A stretch of 64,000 bases of DNA from Pseudomonas sp. DC1.2 (GCF_034351645.1 NZ_CP133782.1:5486001-5550000); one strand, 5' to 3'. Shown: positions 14,467 to 24,497, counted from the stretch's first letter. Made by a program: numbers and translations. Notes: a model not told the origin generated them from the letters alone.

Positions 14467-17084
14467 TTTAAAGCCTCCTCAAAAAAAACCGCTTCTTTTT
14501 CACGCCTTGTCGCTACCCCGGCCGTTTGAGGATCATTCTCCCAAAGTCTTTTCATACTACGAAGTCGTGAAGGAATAAGCTCAGGTTTGTCGCTATCAAA
14601 ATCTTCTTTTATTTGCTTCATTTCTATACGCTTCTGTGCCTTAACCGGGGTATTTCCGGTTAGTGCATTCCCTCTATTCACTACAAGAGAGAGAAGCACC
14701 CCCTGACAGTCAGGGTGCAGATTTATGGCCTTGGGATACACATCAACAACTTGCTGAGCATATCTTTTCTTCATAATAACCGCCAACTTAAGAGCATTGT
14801 CCTTACTAATTGATATAGAACTTACATTATAAACATAATCCCTGGCATCCTGACCTTTCTTACCCAAAGCGCCTTTCAAACTCTCGATCTCATCTGCTGT
14901 ATAAAGATCTTTAAGCTCCGCATCTACGCCGGCAGCCGTTTGCTGCCCAAGATCATAGCCGTAGCCTATGGTTATACCGCTATTATCATCGGTCAAGGCA
15001 TACGGATGCTCTCTGTACGCCTCAATCGCCAGAAGAAACTCAAATAGCTTTTTGGATACAACATATGGCCCAACCGTCGTATCTAAGTTATAGACCTCTG
15101 CCTTACACTTCTCCGGACATCCTGACAAAAATCCAGCCAATAGCCCGAGTGGGTGAATGTGCTGAATATTAATGTCGCTGGTGATGCCATGTTGCCCGTT
15201 CAGCTTGTCCCACCAACTCAGGCGCTCAATACGCGCCTTCTCCTCAACCCACTCCTTATGCGGATCCGAATCGCTGTGCCCCATTAGTTCATCCAGGGAG
15301 TCCCACTTTGATTGCTTATATTGCCACTCACTCTCATAACGCGTGACCATCTGAGATATAGGCTGGGAGAACCAAGGTTTTCCGAATGCTTCTTTTATTT
15401 CAGAGGGGGTAAGTTTTTTATTGCCATTTTTATCCAGTATTTTATACAACTGCTGCTTCGCAGCGCCATCGTTGGCGGTTCCTACGTTCGGCAGGTACGT
15501 CGCTAGCTCCTCTTCAGTCAGACTTTCCTGAGCATGAAGGAATGCAGCCAGGTGATCCACATTGCTAACGGTTTCTTCGATGAAACTGAAGCCATCCCAC
15601 TCAAAAGGCGAATGACGTGACAACGCAATATCTGGTTCGGCAAACCAACCGCTGATCTCATTACCTGCCGCATCCCCCAGAAGCCCATCCAAACGCCACC
15701 AAAGCGTGTAGCTAGTGCTTCCGCCCATAACGACTGGAGCCCTGATTTTTTTCTCCGCAGGCAAAGCCTCAAGCAAGCCGACAGGAATCAAAAAATCATA
15801 ACCAGTCTCTGTATGCGCATCAGTCACTTTAGGTGGATTTGTAGCATTCATGCCTTGTTTATGGGTAATAAGTGGACTGCCTTTGGGGATCTTCAGCAGT
15901 GTCTTCTCAGTCGCCGGCAAGCTGGTGGCCTTGGACTTGCTGAGTTCGGTAAACGCTTTGACGTCCTCACAGCTGAAAACTTCCAGGTGCAACAGGTTCT
16001 TGGGGGCTGGATCAGAGTGGTTCTGATATTTCCCAACGTGCCCAATCAAGCTCCCAGCCTTGATCGGAAATGGTCGTTCTAGTAGATGGACAGCATTTTT
16101 CTCTGCCGGCTCATTTTTCGTTTCAAGTAATCCTTCCCACACATAGCCGAGTATGCCGTTGGAGGCAGTCAACTCAGGGACGGGGTTACCGGCAACAATT
16201 TCTAGCAACTTCTGATACTTGCCGCTTGAACCTTCATTGCCGATTTTCACTTGAGTGCCAATTGGCAGAATGGCTGTCGTCGCACTCGACTGGTTGGCCG
16301 CTGCATGCACGGCAAGCCCTTTCTGAGGCGGAGTCATTGGGTCTTTTGCAGCACTGCCGATGACGTAGCTATTGGGTGTTGCACTCGCAGTCATTTCTCG
16401 TTTGAAGACCCAGCCTGTTCCCGGCGAAACGTTGGCATCAGCGGGCGTGACACTCACCACTTTGAGCCACCCATGATCCTCTTCGCCGGTTTCAACAACA
16501 GTGCCTCGAGGCAATACGGTCAATACATTGTTATAGCCAGGTTTACCGCTGCGTTCCTGACGAACCCTAAGGCCGAGGATTGGGTCGTTCGCAGTTGATT
16601 TAACTTGCCATGTGCCACCGCTCCAAAACGCTGGTCGGCCCAAGCCCGGCGTTAATTTGTAGGTGTCCCAATCCAACAGATGCATATACAAACTAAAAAA
16701 CGTCAGGCTGGGTCCGGCTGCTGGTGCCACTCCTGCGGCTGGCGCAGGAGGTGTGGGAAATTCAAGTCGGTGTTTGACCAGCACGAAACCCGTTGAATAA
16801 ACCGACTGTGTCGAACCAAAGTCAGACTTTGGGTAAGCCTCATCAATCCGATACGCCACAACCTCACCATCAGCGATACATCTGACTTCCGTCAGATCCT
16901 TCACCAAACCGGTGGCCTCATCAAAGTGAACACCACCATGCCAAAGACCGTTAGCGCCTAGTGGGTAGTACCCATCTTTAGCCTTAGCCAGTGCCTTATA
17001 AAACTGCTGCGGATCTGTCGCTACTGCCCCCTCCACTGCCAATGGATAGGACCATTTCTCTACTTTGCTTGTTGTCTCAGTCAT
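14448..17084 (-). CDS. T6SS effector: M23-like/SH3 N-terminus, EF-hand and phage-lysozyme-like muramidase domain
   Basis: This 878-residue protein is encoded 49 bases after vgrG. Residues about 40-150 and 340-380 resemble a split M23/LytM fold (LWHGGVHFDE, FFSLYMHLLDW, AGSLIGHVGKYQNH, NLLHLEVFSCED). Two SH3-like segments lie between them (LGLRVRQE...GTVVETG; KGLAVHAA...GTQVKIG). The usual HxGxD and HxH are HGGVH and LLH, so M23 activity is doubtful. An EF-hand loop (DKNGNKKLTPSE) precedes the C-terminal domain. That domain has AIEAYRE (E688), D700, GITIGYGYD (T705) and VATRREKEAVFF, matching the Glu-Asp-Thr arrangement and RR-E tail of T4-type lysozymes and pesticin. Predicted role: cleaving peptidoglycan glycan strands of rivals. 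Confidence 0.8.
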   Translation of the reverse strand: MTETTSKVEKWSYPLAVEGAVATDPQQFYKALAKAKDGYYPLGANGLWHGGVHFDEATGLVKDLTEVRCIADGEVVAYRIDEAYPKSDFGSTQSVYSTGFVLVKHRLEFPTPPAPAAGVAPAAGPSLTFFSLYMHLLDWDTYKLTPGLGRPAFWSGGTWQVKSTANDPILGLRVRQERSGKPGYNNVLTVLPRGTVVETGEEDHGWLKVVSVTPADANVSPGTGWVFKREMTASATPNSYVIGSAAKDPMTPPQKGLAVHAAANQSSATTAILPIGTQVKIGNEGSSGKYQKLLEIVAGNPVPELTASNGILGYVWEGLLETKNEPAEKNAVHLLERPFPIKAGSLIGHVGKYQNHSDPAPKNLLHLEVFSCEDVKAFTELSKSKATSLPATEKTLLKIPKGSPLITHKQGMNATNPPKVTDAHTETGYDFLIPVGLLEALPAEKKIRAPVVMGGSTSYTLWWRLDGLLGDAAGNEISGWFAEPDIALSRHSPFEWDGFSFIEETVSNVDHLAAFLHAQESLTEEELATYLPNVGTANDGAAKQQLYKILDKNGNKKLTPSEIKEAFGKPWFSQPISQMVTRYESEWQYKQSKWDSLDELMGHSDSDPHKEWVEEKARIERLSWWDKLNGQHGITSDINIQHIHPLGLLAGFLSGCPEKCKAEVYNLDTTVGPYVVSKKLFEFLLAIEAYREHPYALTDDNSGITIGYGYDLGQQTAAGVDAELKDLYTADEIESLKGALGKKGQDARDYVYNVSSISISKDNALKLAVIMKKRYAQQVVDVYPKAINLHPDCQGVLLSLVVNRGNALTGNTPVKAQKRIEMKQIKEDFDSDKPELIPSRLRSMKRLWENDPQTAGVATRREKEAVFFEEALKCNCWK

Positions 17085-17133
17085 TACTAATTACCTGATT
17101 CCTGATCCCTGGAGGCATGCGCCGTCGAAGTTA

Positions 17134-19188
17134 TTAACCGGAAAAATTGAGCATTCGTTTGGGTTGGCGTTTGACCTGTTCTTCCGGCGCATTCATCAAC
17201 GCCTGATCCATCAAACTCCCCGCCTTATCCTTATCCGCAGCCCCCGGTAGCACCGGCGGTTTAATCCCAATCCCCGTCCCATTTCCAGCAGACCCACCGG
17301 CATTGATCTTGATCACCGGCCCAACCACCGTAATCCCACCGGCGTCGAGCTTGATGAAGCTGCCACCGGCCTTCACCGTCAGCTCCATCCCAGCCTCAAT
17401 AACAATCTTGTCCCCAGCCTTCAGATGTATCTCTTTCCCCGCACTCGTCAGTTGTGCAGTCCCGAGCTTCACATGCTGGTTCTGCCCAATCGTCAGGTGG
17501 TCGTCCATCCGTGTTTCAGTCTTGCGGTCCGCAATCGTGGTGCGATGTTCTTCAGCCTTCAACTCGGTGTAGGTGTTCTTCTCCACCGTATCGTGGCGTT
17601 CATTGCCGACACGGATTTTCTGGTCGTGCTCGATGTTTTCATCCCAATCACGCTGGGCATGGATGAAGATTTGTTCCGCGCCTTTCTTGTCTTCGATGCG
17701 CAGTTCGTTGTATCCGCCGCCCCCCGGTGAGCTGAGGGTTTTGAAGACGGTGCGGGTTTTGTTGGCCGGCAACTCGTAGGGAACCTGATTTTCCTTGTGG
17801 TACAGGCAACCGGTCACCAGCGGTTGGTCGGGGTCGCCTTCGAGGAAGGTGACGAGGACTTCCATGCCGATGCGCGGGATGGCGATGGCGCCGTAGCGGT
17901 CGCCGGCCCAACTGCTGGAGACACGCATCCAGCAGCTGGTTTTGTCGTCGGCCAAACCTTCGCGGTCCCAGTGGAATTGCACTTTGATGCGTCCGTATGA
18001 GTCGCAGTGGATTTCTTCACCTTTGGGACCGGTGACCATGGCGGTTTGGCTGCCGAGGACGCGGGGTTTCGGGTGTTGCAGGGCCGGGCGGTAGAACACG
18101 TTCCACGGAGTGGCGAGGAAGCGGTTGCGGTAGCCCTGGTGGAAGTCGTCTTTGTTGTCAGTGGTGTCGCTGGTCACTGACTCTTCAAGGACTTGTGGTT
18201 GCTTACCTTCGTGAAAAATCTCGGTCAGCAGCCAGAGGTCGTTCCACTCTTGGCGCGGGTGGTCGGAGATTTCCAGGAAGTGGCCGCTGCTGAGCGTGGT
18301 TTGGTCGCCCCAGCCTTCGGCTTGCTGGTAGTCGGCGCGGTGGCGTTCCAGCGCTCGTTGGCTGAGGAGTTTGCCACGTGTGCGGTCGATGAAGCGGCCG
18401 GGGTAGTCGTAGTCTTCCAGGTCTGGTTCGGTGGTTTCGCCGTCGGGATTGCTCTCGGGTTTGTAGGCGGACTCGAGTTGCAGGCGTGGTTTTTCGAAAT
18501 CGTAGTCGCGGCGCGTCGTGCGGCTGGTGCGGGTCTCCAGGCGTAGTTTGAAACCTTTGATTACCGGTTCGTCGGCGACCATGCCACTGCCCTGTACATA
18601 CGCGGTGGGCTGGCCAAGTTTCGGGAACACGGTTTGGTCGTCGCCGAACACCAGCAGGTGAGCTTTTTCGCTGTGCTGGAAATGGTAGTGAATACCCTCC
18701 TCCTCGCACAGTCGTTGCACGAAGTGCAGGTCGGTTTCGTCGTACTGCACGCAGTAGTCGCGGTCCGGGCATGGCTGGCTCAACTGGAAGCTATAAGCGT
18801 TGCCCTTGATGCCGTGCTCGTCGAGGATCAGCGCGATGATTTTCGGCGCCGACATCTGTTGGTAGATGCGCTGGTTGGTGCGGTGATGCAGGTATTGCAG
18901 TTGCGGCACCAGGGAGATTTTGTAGCGGGTCAGGCGTTTGCCAGCATCGCCCTGGGCGACGCGGTAGATCTGGCCGTGGATTCCAGAGCCCTGTGGGTCG
19001 AGCGCGAGGAACGCCTGTTTGTGCAGGAGTTTTTCCAGGTCCAGGTCCGGGTTTTCGCTGACCAGTTCCAGGTCAAAGCGATACGGCTGGCTGATGCCTT
19101 CGGTGCCGGTGAACGACAGCACTTGCAGGTCGCCGTCGTAGTCTTCGACGGTGAGGCTGAAGTGGGTTTCGTTAGCGGGGTTGAACAT
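17134..19188 (-). CDS. vgrG: T6SS spike protein VgrG (TssI), muramidase-associated
   Basis: This 684-residue VgrG has the gp27-like base (FSLTVEDYDGDLQVLSFTGT through LHFVQRLCEEEGIHYHFQHS). The gp5 OB-fold follows (RVSSSWAGDRYGAIAIPRIG, EVLVTFLEGDPDQPLVTGCL). A needle-like repeat region ends LTVKAGGSFIKLDAGGITVV, with a short Pro/Lys-rich tail. VgrG trimers cap the Hcp tube and carry effectors. The gene follows stk1 by 28 bases at the distal end of the main T6SS operon and precedes the muramidase effector it probably delivers. The tail carries no obvious enzymatic extension. Confidence 0.95.
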   Translation of the reverse strand: MFNPANETHFSLTVEDYDGDLQVLSFTGTEGISQPYRFDLELVSENPDLDLEKLLHKQAFLALDPQGSGIHGQIYRVAQGDAGKRLTRYKISLVPQLQYLHHRTNQRIYQQMSAPKIIALILDEHGIKGNAYSFQLSQPCPDRDYCVQYDETDLHFVQRLCEEEGIHYHFQHSEKAHLLVFGDDQTVFPKLGQPTAYVQGSGMVADEPVIKGFKLRLETRTSRTTRRDYDFEKPRLQLESAYKPESNPDGETTEPDLEDYDYPGRFIDRTRGKLLSQRALERHRADYQQAEGWGDQTTLSSGHFLEISDHPRQEWNDLWLLTEIFHEGKQPQVLEESVTSDTTDNKDDFHQGYRNRFLATPWNVFYRPALQHPKPRVLGSQTAMVTGPKGEEIHCDSYGRIKVQFHWDREGLADDKTSCWMRVSSSWAGDRYGAIAIPRIGMEVLVTFLEGDPDQPLVTGCLYHKENQVPYELPANKTRTVFKTLSSPGGGGYNELRIEDKKGAEQIFIHAQRDWDENIEHDQKIRVGNERHDTVEKNTYTELKAEEHRTTIADRKTETRMDDHLTIGQNQHVKLGTAQLTSAGKEIHLKAGDKIVIEAGMELTVKAGGSFIKLDAGGITVVGPVIKINAGGSAGNGTGIGIKPPVLPGAADKDKAGSLMDQALMNAPEEQVKRQPKRMLNFSG

Positions 19189-19216
19189 GGCTAGCTCCCT
19201 GTTCGGTAGTCATCCG

Positions 19217-20233
19217 TTACGCCCGCAGTCGCAGGCGTTGCAGCAAAGACGAAGTGGCGCCCATGGCGTCACGCAGTTGTGCAGCGCTGATCGTGCGATC
19301 AGCCGCGTTGAAGGTCAGCGCTTTGCGCAGGGCTGGCCAGCAATGTTTCGGTAGATTCTTCGGTGCGCGCAGCTCGCGCTCCAGGTGCTCGTCGCGGGCC
19401 TGGGTCGAGGGCAAGCGGCGGAATGGGTGTTTACCGCCGGCCAATTCGTAGAGCACACACGCCACGCCGTAGACATCGGCGCCGGCGGTCAGCGGCTGGC
19501 CTTCGAGCAGCTCGGGGGCAGCGTAGCCGGGGGTCCAGGCGTTGAAGCGGCTGCGACTCAGGTGCGGCAGGCCGGGCAAGATGCCCTCTTCTGCCTGACC
19601 CAGACCGAAGTCAAACAGGCGCACGCCGTCTTCGCTGAGCATCACATTGCTCGGCTTCATGTCGCCGTGCAGCACACCACGCGCGTGGGCGTAGGCCAGC
19701 GCGTTGAGCAGCGGCAGCGCAATATCGCGCAGCTCAAACCACGGCAGGCCAAGGGGCCGCTCGCAGAGCAATTTGTCCAGGGTCAGCCCACGCATGAGCT
19801 CCATGGTGATGAAGGCGCGCTGGCAGTCGGTGTCGACTTCAAAGGTGTGAAAACGCAGCACGTTGTCGTGTCGCAGTCGTCGGGTCAGGGCGAACTCGCT
19901 GTAGAGCAAGGCACTGGCGTCCGGCGATTCGGCAAATTCTTCGCTGAGGATTTTCAGCGCGATGTAAGGGTCGGGATCGCCGAACTGTTCGTTCAGCAAG
20001 TCCCGCGCACGGTAAACCGCGCCCATGCCACCGGCACCGAGCAGGCGCTCGATGCGGTAACGGCCTGCGAGCACATCGGGCATTTCACCGACGCTGGCCC
20101 GGGTCGGCGCCAGTGCGGGTTGTGCCTTATGCGGCTCTCCGTTCAGGGACTTGGCGAACGCAAAGTAGGTCAGGTTGTTGTCCTGCTCTTCGGTCACCAG
20201 CAGGTCGTCGATCGGTAGCATGAGTTCAGTCAT
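19217..20233 (-). CDS. stk1: T6SS-associated Ser/Thr protein kinase (Stk1/PpkA type)
   Basis: The 338-residue product starts at MTELMLPIDDLLV. The long upstream extension of the frame runs inside stp1 and is rejected. Kinase motifs: glycine loop LLGAGGMGAVYRAR, catalytic lysine in YIALKIL, catalytic loop VLHGDMKPSNVML, DFG in RLFDFGLG, and APELLEGQPLTAGADVYG. HRD is replaced by HGD, so this is a non-RD kinase with the catalytic Asp retained. No membrane helix or sensor domain is present, unlike the longer H1-type PpkA. With stp1 and fha it forms the threonine-phosphorylation switch of T6SS activity. The start overlaps the stp1 stop (ATGA). Confidence 0.92.
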   Translation of the reverse strand: MTELMLPIDDLLVTEEQDNNLTYFAFAKSLNGEPHKAQPALAPTRASVGEMPDVLAGRYRIERLLGAGGMGAVYRARDLLNEQFGDPDPYIALKILSEEFAESPDASALLYSEFALTRRLRHDNVLRFHTFEVDTDCQRAFITMELMRGLTLDKLLCERPLGLPWFELRDIALPLLNALAYAHARGVLHGDMKPSNVMLSEDGVRLFDFGLGQAEEGILPGLPHLSRSRFNAWTPGYAAPELLEGQPLTAGADVYGVACVLYELAGGKHPFRRLPSTQARDEHLERELRAPKNLPKHCWPALRKALTFNAADRTISAAQLRDAMGATSSLLQRLRLRA

Positions 20234-20958
20234 CGGCGGATCACCACAGCAGTCAAGTTGTCCCGGGCCGAGCCGCGCAAAGCGCCGTCGAACAGACGCT
20301 CCAGCGCAACGTGCGGCGCGGTCAGGCTCAGGGCGTTGCCCAAGGCATCGCTGCTGAGGCCTTGGTACAAACCGTCGCTGCACAACAGGAACGTGTCGCC
20401 GGGATAAACCTCGAGTTCGAGCACGTCCAGTATCAGCACATCGGCCGCCCCGACCGCACGGGTCAAGGCATGGGCCGAAGGATGGGCACGGGCGTCCTCG
20501 ATGCTCATGTTTTGCTCGTCGATCAGTTGCTGTTGCAGCGAATGATCCTTGGACAGTTGATACAAACGCTGGCCCCGCCACATGTAGCAACGGCTGTCGC
20601 CGGCCCAGATGCAGGCCGCGCGACTGCCTTCTACCAGCAGCGCCACCACGGTGCTGCCCATGATGCTGTCATGACGACCGGCCGTGACGGTCAACTCCTG
20701 ACCCAAGCGGCGGTTCAGCCAGTGCAAGCACTGGCGTATGCCTTTGAGTCGCTCGTCGAAGTCATCCTGCACCGGCAGTTCGGCCAGGCTGGCGACGATC
20801 AACTGACTGGCGATGTCGCCACCCTGATGACCGCCCATGCCGTCCGCGACCACCCACAGCCCCTGCTGCGGCGAGTCGAGAAAGGCATCTTCGTTGCGCG
20901 CCCGAACCTTCCCGGCATCGGTACGCGCAGCGCTGCGCCAAGGACTGGCAACCAGCAT
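20230..20958 (-). CDS. stp1: T6SS-associated PP2C-type Ser/Thr phosphatase
   Basis: This 242-residue PP2C/PPM phosphatase has the metal-binding signatures ARTDAGKVRARNEDAF, WVVADGMGGHQGGDIAS, DTFLLCSDGLYQGL and a terminal RDNLTAVVIRR. It antagonises the kinase encoded next to it, setting the phosphorylation state of the FHA protein and hence T6SS activity. The gene starts at the tssM stop codon and overlaps stk1 by 4 bases, so tssM-stp1-stk1 are translationally coupled. Confidence 0.93.
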   Translation of the reverse strand: MLVASPWRSAARTDAGKVRARNEDAFLDSPQQGLWVVADGMGGHQGGDIASQLIVASLAELPVQDDFDERLKGIRQCLHWLNRRLGQELTVTAGRHDSIMGSTVVALLVEGSRAACIWAGDSRCYMWRGQRLYQLSKDHSLQQQLIDEQNMSIEDARAHPSAHALTRAVGAADVLILDVLELEVYPGDTFLLCSDGLYQGLSSDALGNALSLTAPHVALERLFDGALRGSARDNLTAVVIRR

Positions 20959-23900
20959 CAGAGCTGCACCGGCATACGGAAGGTGCGCAGCACGCCCATG
21001 TCAAACGGGTTCGGCGTGCGTTGGCTCGACAGCAAGTAGTTGGCGCGCAGGCCACCTACGTCTGCTTTCAACACCAGCACGTCGCGACCGGTCATGTACT
21101 CGGTCTGCATCAGGTCGAACAGACGGAACAGCGACCATGGGCCCGTGTTTTTTTCGATACCGATCGGGCGACCGACCATTTTGTCGAGGACCAAGCTGGT
21201 GCGACCATCTTCAGCATCGGTCGGCCATTTGAACGACACCGGTACGATCGGGCCATGACGGTATTCGATGGTCTTGTCGCCAAACTTGAACTCGGAACGG
21301 CTGACGGCCGGGTCGAGGGTGTACGGCTCAAGTTTGAACTGCACCTGCGGCTCGGCCGGGTTCTCGGCAAAGAAGCTCTGGCGAATGGTTTGGGCCGCGG
21401 CCATTTGGTCGAGGTAGACCTTGGAGATCGGCAGGCTGTGACCGTCGACGCTGCGCATGCGGTAGTTACCCGGATCGCCGCTGACGAATGGACGCATGTA
21501 GGTGTCGAAGAAGCGATCAACGATGCCCTGGGCCTTGAAGAACTCGCGGAAGTCGTTGATCGCCACGTCGCTGGTGCTGTGGGCGCTGAACGGATAACGC
21601 TTGTTGATCGCCTTGCCATAGAAGCCGTACAGCTCGCTCTGGTAGCGCTGGTTCAGGTACTGGTAGGAATCGTTGAGTACCAGACGCCAGGTGTCTTCGG
21701 CCAATACGTTAAACCAGACACTGACCGGACGCGGCAAACGGTTGGACGCATTGCGCAGGTTGCTCAGCGCATCACGCTGGCCGCCCATGCGGGTCTTGGC
21801 CATTTCGAACGCAGCCTGCTCCGGCGAACTCGCGCGGGCCAGGCTGGCGACTTGCAATTGCAAGTCGTTGAGCGCTTGCAAAGCCGGGGTCAGGTCAGCG
21901 GCTGGGCCGTTATTGTCATCCAGCAGACGGTGCAGGGGTTCGAAGCGCCGTTGCAGGGATTTCTTGGCGGTGTCCGGCAGGTTTTTCGCGGCGGCCATGT
22001 CGGACGCCTTATCGGCGGCGGCAGACGCCAGTTTGCCGAGTTTGCCCAACTTGCCTTTCTGCTCGGCCAGTGCCCCAGCGGCATCGGCCGCCTGATCAAC
22101 CGGTTCGGCTTCTGCCGGGAACCGGGTGTTCTCGCGCACTTCCACCAGCAGTTGCAGCACTGGGGAGTTGGCCGAAGTCAGGCCCGCCAGTTGCTCGGCG
22201 CCTTCGCTGAAGTCGCTGATCGCAGGTAATGCAACCTGGCCGACCGCTTCACTCCAGAAGTTGGCGTAGTCGCGGAAGTACAGTTGCTCCAGTTCGACCA
22301 TCAGACGACGCAAGTCCATGCCGCTGATTCCCGAACCTTCACCCAGCACCCAGTTGTCCCGCAGGATATCGCTGACCAGCGTAGCGCCTTGGACCGAGAA
22401 GTATTGCTGATAACCCTGCTGGGTATAAAACCCGGGGATTACATAGTCGGTGCCGACAAATAGCGAAGCCTGTGGGCCGATGTGTTGGCTCAAACGGTAT
22501 TCAGGCAGGTTGCGGGCCTGCTCGCGCAGCATCCGGTAAACCACATTAGCCAGGGACTCGCTACGCAAGACCTGACGCGCCTGAGCCACCAGTTGATCGT
22601 TCAGCGGGTAAATAAAAGGCTGCTTGAGCAAACGCTCAAAGTGGGCGTTCAAGCCATTCTGCACGGCGGTGTTGCCGGCGTAACGCTGGGACCACTCGGT
22701 GGCCACCCAATCTTTAAGCCATGGACCGTCGCGACGGTCTTTCATGTTCAGCATCAGGTACGCACGCAGGCTGTTAAGCAAGCGTTCGCGGTCCTGCATG
22801 TTGGCGCGAATCTGCGCTTCAAGCAGGGTCGCGACCCTTGGCAACAGCTGAGTTTCAAGCTCACGCTCGTAGGCAGCCTTGACCACCGGGTTGGCGTCTT
22901 CGCCCTGATACAGACCGCCACGCTCGTGGTAACCGACGTCCCCTTTTTTCGGGAAGACCTGAGTCGCCGCGTAGCTGCTATCGAGGGTCTTGAGCACCGC
23001 CATGGAGTCATCACGCGGGGTCAGGACTGCGCGCTGCTGCGTCCAGGTTTGGGCCAGGGAGCGCAGGTTTTCCAGACGCTCATAGTTGGCCGAGAAACCG
23101 CCCGCCCAGAGCAAACCGAACAGGCCCAACGCGGCCAATGCGCCCACGTACAGCGCACGCTGGCCCCAATGAATGCGGTTGCGTTCGCGCTTGTCCAGGC
23201 CGGCCAGATCGGCCTCGGGGAAAATGACGCGGCTGAGCAAATGATGAATGAATCGCGAACGGCCACTGCGCAGTGTCGGCAACGTACCGGTTTTCAAGCC
23301 CAGATTGGCGCCGATATTGGCGGTTGTCTGGTCCATTTCTTCGACCAGGTGCGGCGCGCTGGTCAAGTAGAAACCACGTAACTGGCTGGAACGCTGGTAG
23401 CGGTTGCCGGTGAACGCCATGTCGACGAACAGACACAGGCGCTCGCCGATCAGCCCCAGTTGATGCGGGAAGTCGAGGATGCGGCCACGACGCTGAGTGT
23501 CGCGTTCCTGGTGCATGCGCATGATCACTTGGCTGTTCAGGCGCCGCAGCAGCTCTTCGAACTCGGCGCGTAGCACCGTGGCATCGCTGCCGCGCTGGTC
23601 TTTGCGGAAGCTGGTGCCGAGCACCTGATCACTTTCTTCGCGAGTCAACTGGTCGAAGAACTCTTCAAAACCCAGCAACGTGTCGGCCTTGCTCAGCACC
23701 AGATAAACCGGCACGTCGACATGCAGCTTTTGATGCACCTCTTGCAGGCGCTCGCGCACTTGGCGCGCCAGGTTTTCCAGGTCTTTCTCGTCGGGGTACA
23801 GCAGGGTTTCCACCGGAATGGTCACCAATACGCCGTTCAACGGACGGTTGCGGCGACGCCTGCGCAGCAAGTCGAGCAAGGTGCTCCAGGCATTGCTGTC

Positions 23901-24497
23901 CACATCGGGCTCGCCCTGGGTCAGGTAACGCCCGGCCGTGTCGATCAGCACGCCATGGTCAGCGAAATACCAGTCGCAGTGGCCGGTGCCTTGGGTATCG
24001 CGGGTCAGTTTGCGGTCGATCTTGTTAATCGGAAACTCAAGCCCCGAGAAATCCAGCAGGCTGGTTTTGCCGCTCGATTTTGGGCCGATCAACAAGTACC
24101 ACGGCAAATCATTGCGCCAGCGCTCACTGCGACCGCGGTACAGACTCGAGACTTTCAGGGTTTTGAGGGCGTCCTTGAAACGCACCTTCAGTTCCTTCTC
24201 CTCTTTGTCAATCAGCTCTTCACGGCGAATGCGATCCTGGCCATCTTCGGTTGCCTCGACCGCCTTCTTGCGCACACCCGCGCGCCAGCTGACGAAGACC
24301 ATGGTCAGGCCCCAGATCAGGAACAGCACACTGATGGTCAGCAGGCGGGAGGTCGAACCTTCCCAGAATTTGTAGTCATCAACCGCCAGCAGCGGCCCGA
24401 CGAACCACACCAGCAGCGCCACAAACAGCACCACCAGCAAGGTCCAGACCCAGGTCTTGCGCAAGAATGCGCCGACTTTCTTGAAAAACTTTTTCAT
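20958..24497 (-). CDS. tssM: T6SS membrane complex protein TssM (IcmF)
   Basis: This 1179-residue protein starts at ATG 24497; the GTG one codon upstream is less likely. Two N-terminal membrane helices are about residues 15-37 and 49-70. A cytoplasmic NTPase domain with Walker A GPKSSGKTSLLDFSG and DTAGRYLTQ follows. A third membrane helix (LYVGALAALGLFGLLWAGGF) sits near 450, and a large periplasmic domain ends in the conserved C-terminal beta domain. TssM joins TssL in the inner membrane to TssJ at the outer membrane. Full length with no disruption. Confidence 0.95.
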   Translation of the reverse strand: MKKFFKKVGAFLRKTWVWTLLVVLFVALLVWFVGPLLAVDDYKFWEGSTSRLLTISVLFLIWGLTMVFVSWRAGVRKKAVEATEDGQDRIRREELIDKEEKELKVRFKDALKTLKVSSLYRGRSERWRNDLPWYLLIGPKSSGKTSLLDFSGLEFPINKIDRKLTRDTQGTGHCDWYFADHGVLIDTAGRYLTQGEPDVDSNAWSTLLDLLRRRRRNRPLNGVLVTIPVETLLYPDEKDLENLARQVRERLQEVHQKLHVDVPVYLVLSKADTLLGFEEFFDQLTREESDQVLGTSFRKDQRGSDATVLRAEFEELLRRLNSQVIMRMHQERDTQRRGRILDFPHQLGLIGERLCLFVDMAFTGNRYQRSSQLRGFYLTSAPHLVEEMDQTTANIGANLGLKTGTLPTLRSGRSRFIHHLLSRVIFPEADLAGLDKRERNRIHWGQRALYVGALAALGLFGLLWAGGFSANYERLENLRSLAQTWTQQRAVLTPRDDSMAVLKTLDSSYAATQVFPKKGDVGYHERGGLYQGEDANPVVKAAYERELETQLLPRVATLLEAQIRANMQDRERLLNSLRAYLMLNMKDRRDGPWLKDWVATEWSQRYAGNTAVQNGLNAHFERLLKQPFIYPLNDQLVAQARQVLRSESLANVVYRMLREQARNLPEYRLSQHIGPQASLFVGTDYVIPGFYTQQGYQQYFSVQGATLVSDILRDNWVLGEGSGISGMDLRRLMVELEQLYFRDYANFWSEAVGQVALPAISDFSEGAEQLAGLTSANSPVLQLLVEVRENTRFPAEAEPVDQAADAAGALAEQKGKLGKLGKLASAAADKASDMAAAKNLPDTAKKSLQRRFEPLHRLLDDNNGPAADLTPALQALNDLQLQVASLARASSPEQAAFEMAKTRMGGQRDALSNLRNASNRLPRPVSVWFNVLAEDTWRLVLNDSYQYLNQRYQSELYGFYGKAINKRYPFSAHSTSDVAINDFREFFKAQGIVDRFFDTYMRPFVSGDPGNYRMRSVDGHSLPISKVYLDQMAAAQTIRQSFFAENPAEPQVQFKLEPYTLDPAVSRSEFKFGDKTIEYRHGPIVPVSFKWPTDAEDGRTSLVLDKMVGRPIGIEKNTGPWSLFRLFDLMQTEYMTGRDVLVLKADVGGLRANYLLSSQRTPNPFDMGVLRTFRMPVQL

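Noticed and set aside
20234..20590. N-terminal extension of the kinase frame to 20590
   Set aside because: It lies wholly inside stp1 in another frame; the ATG at 20233 overlaps the stp1 stop in the usual coupled manner.
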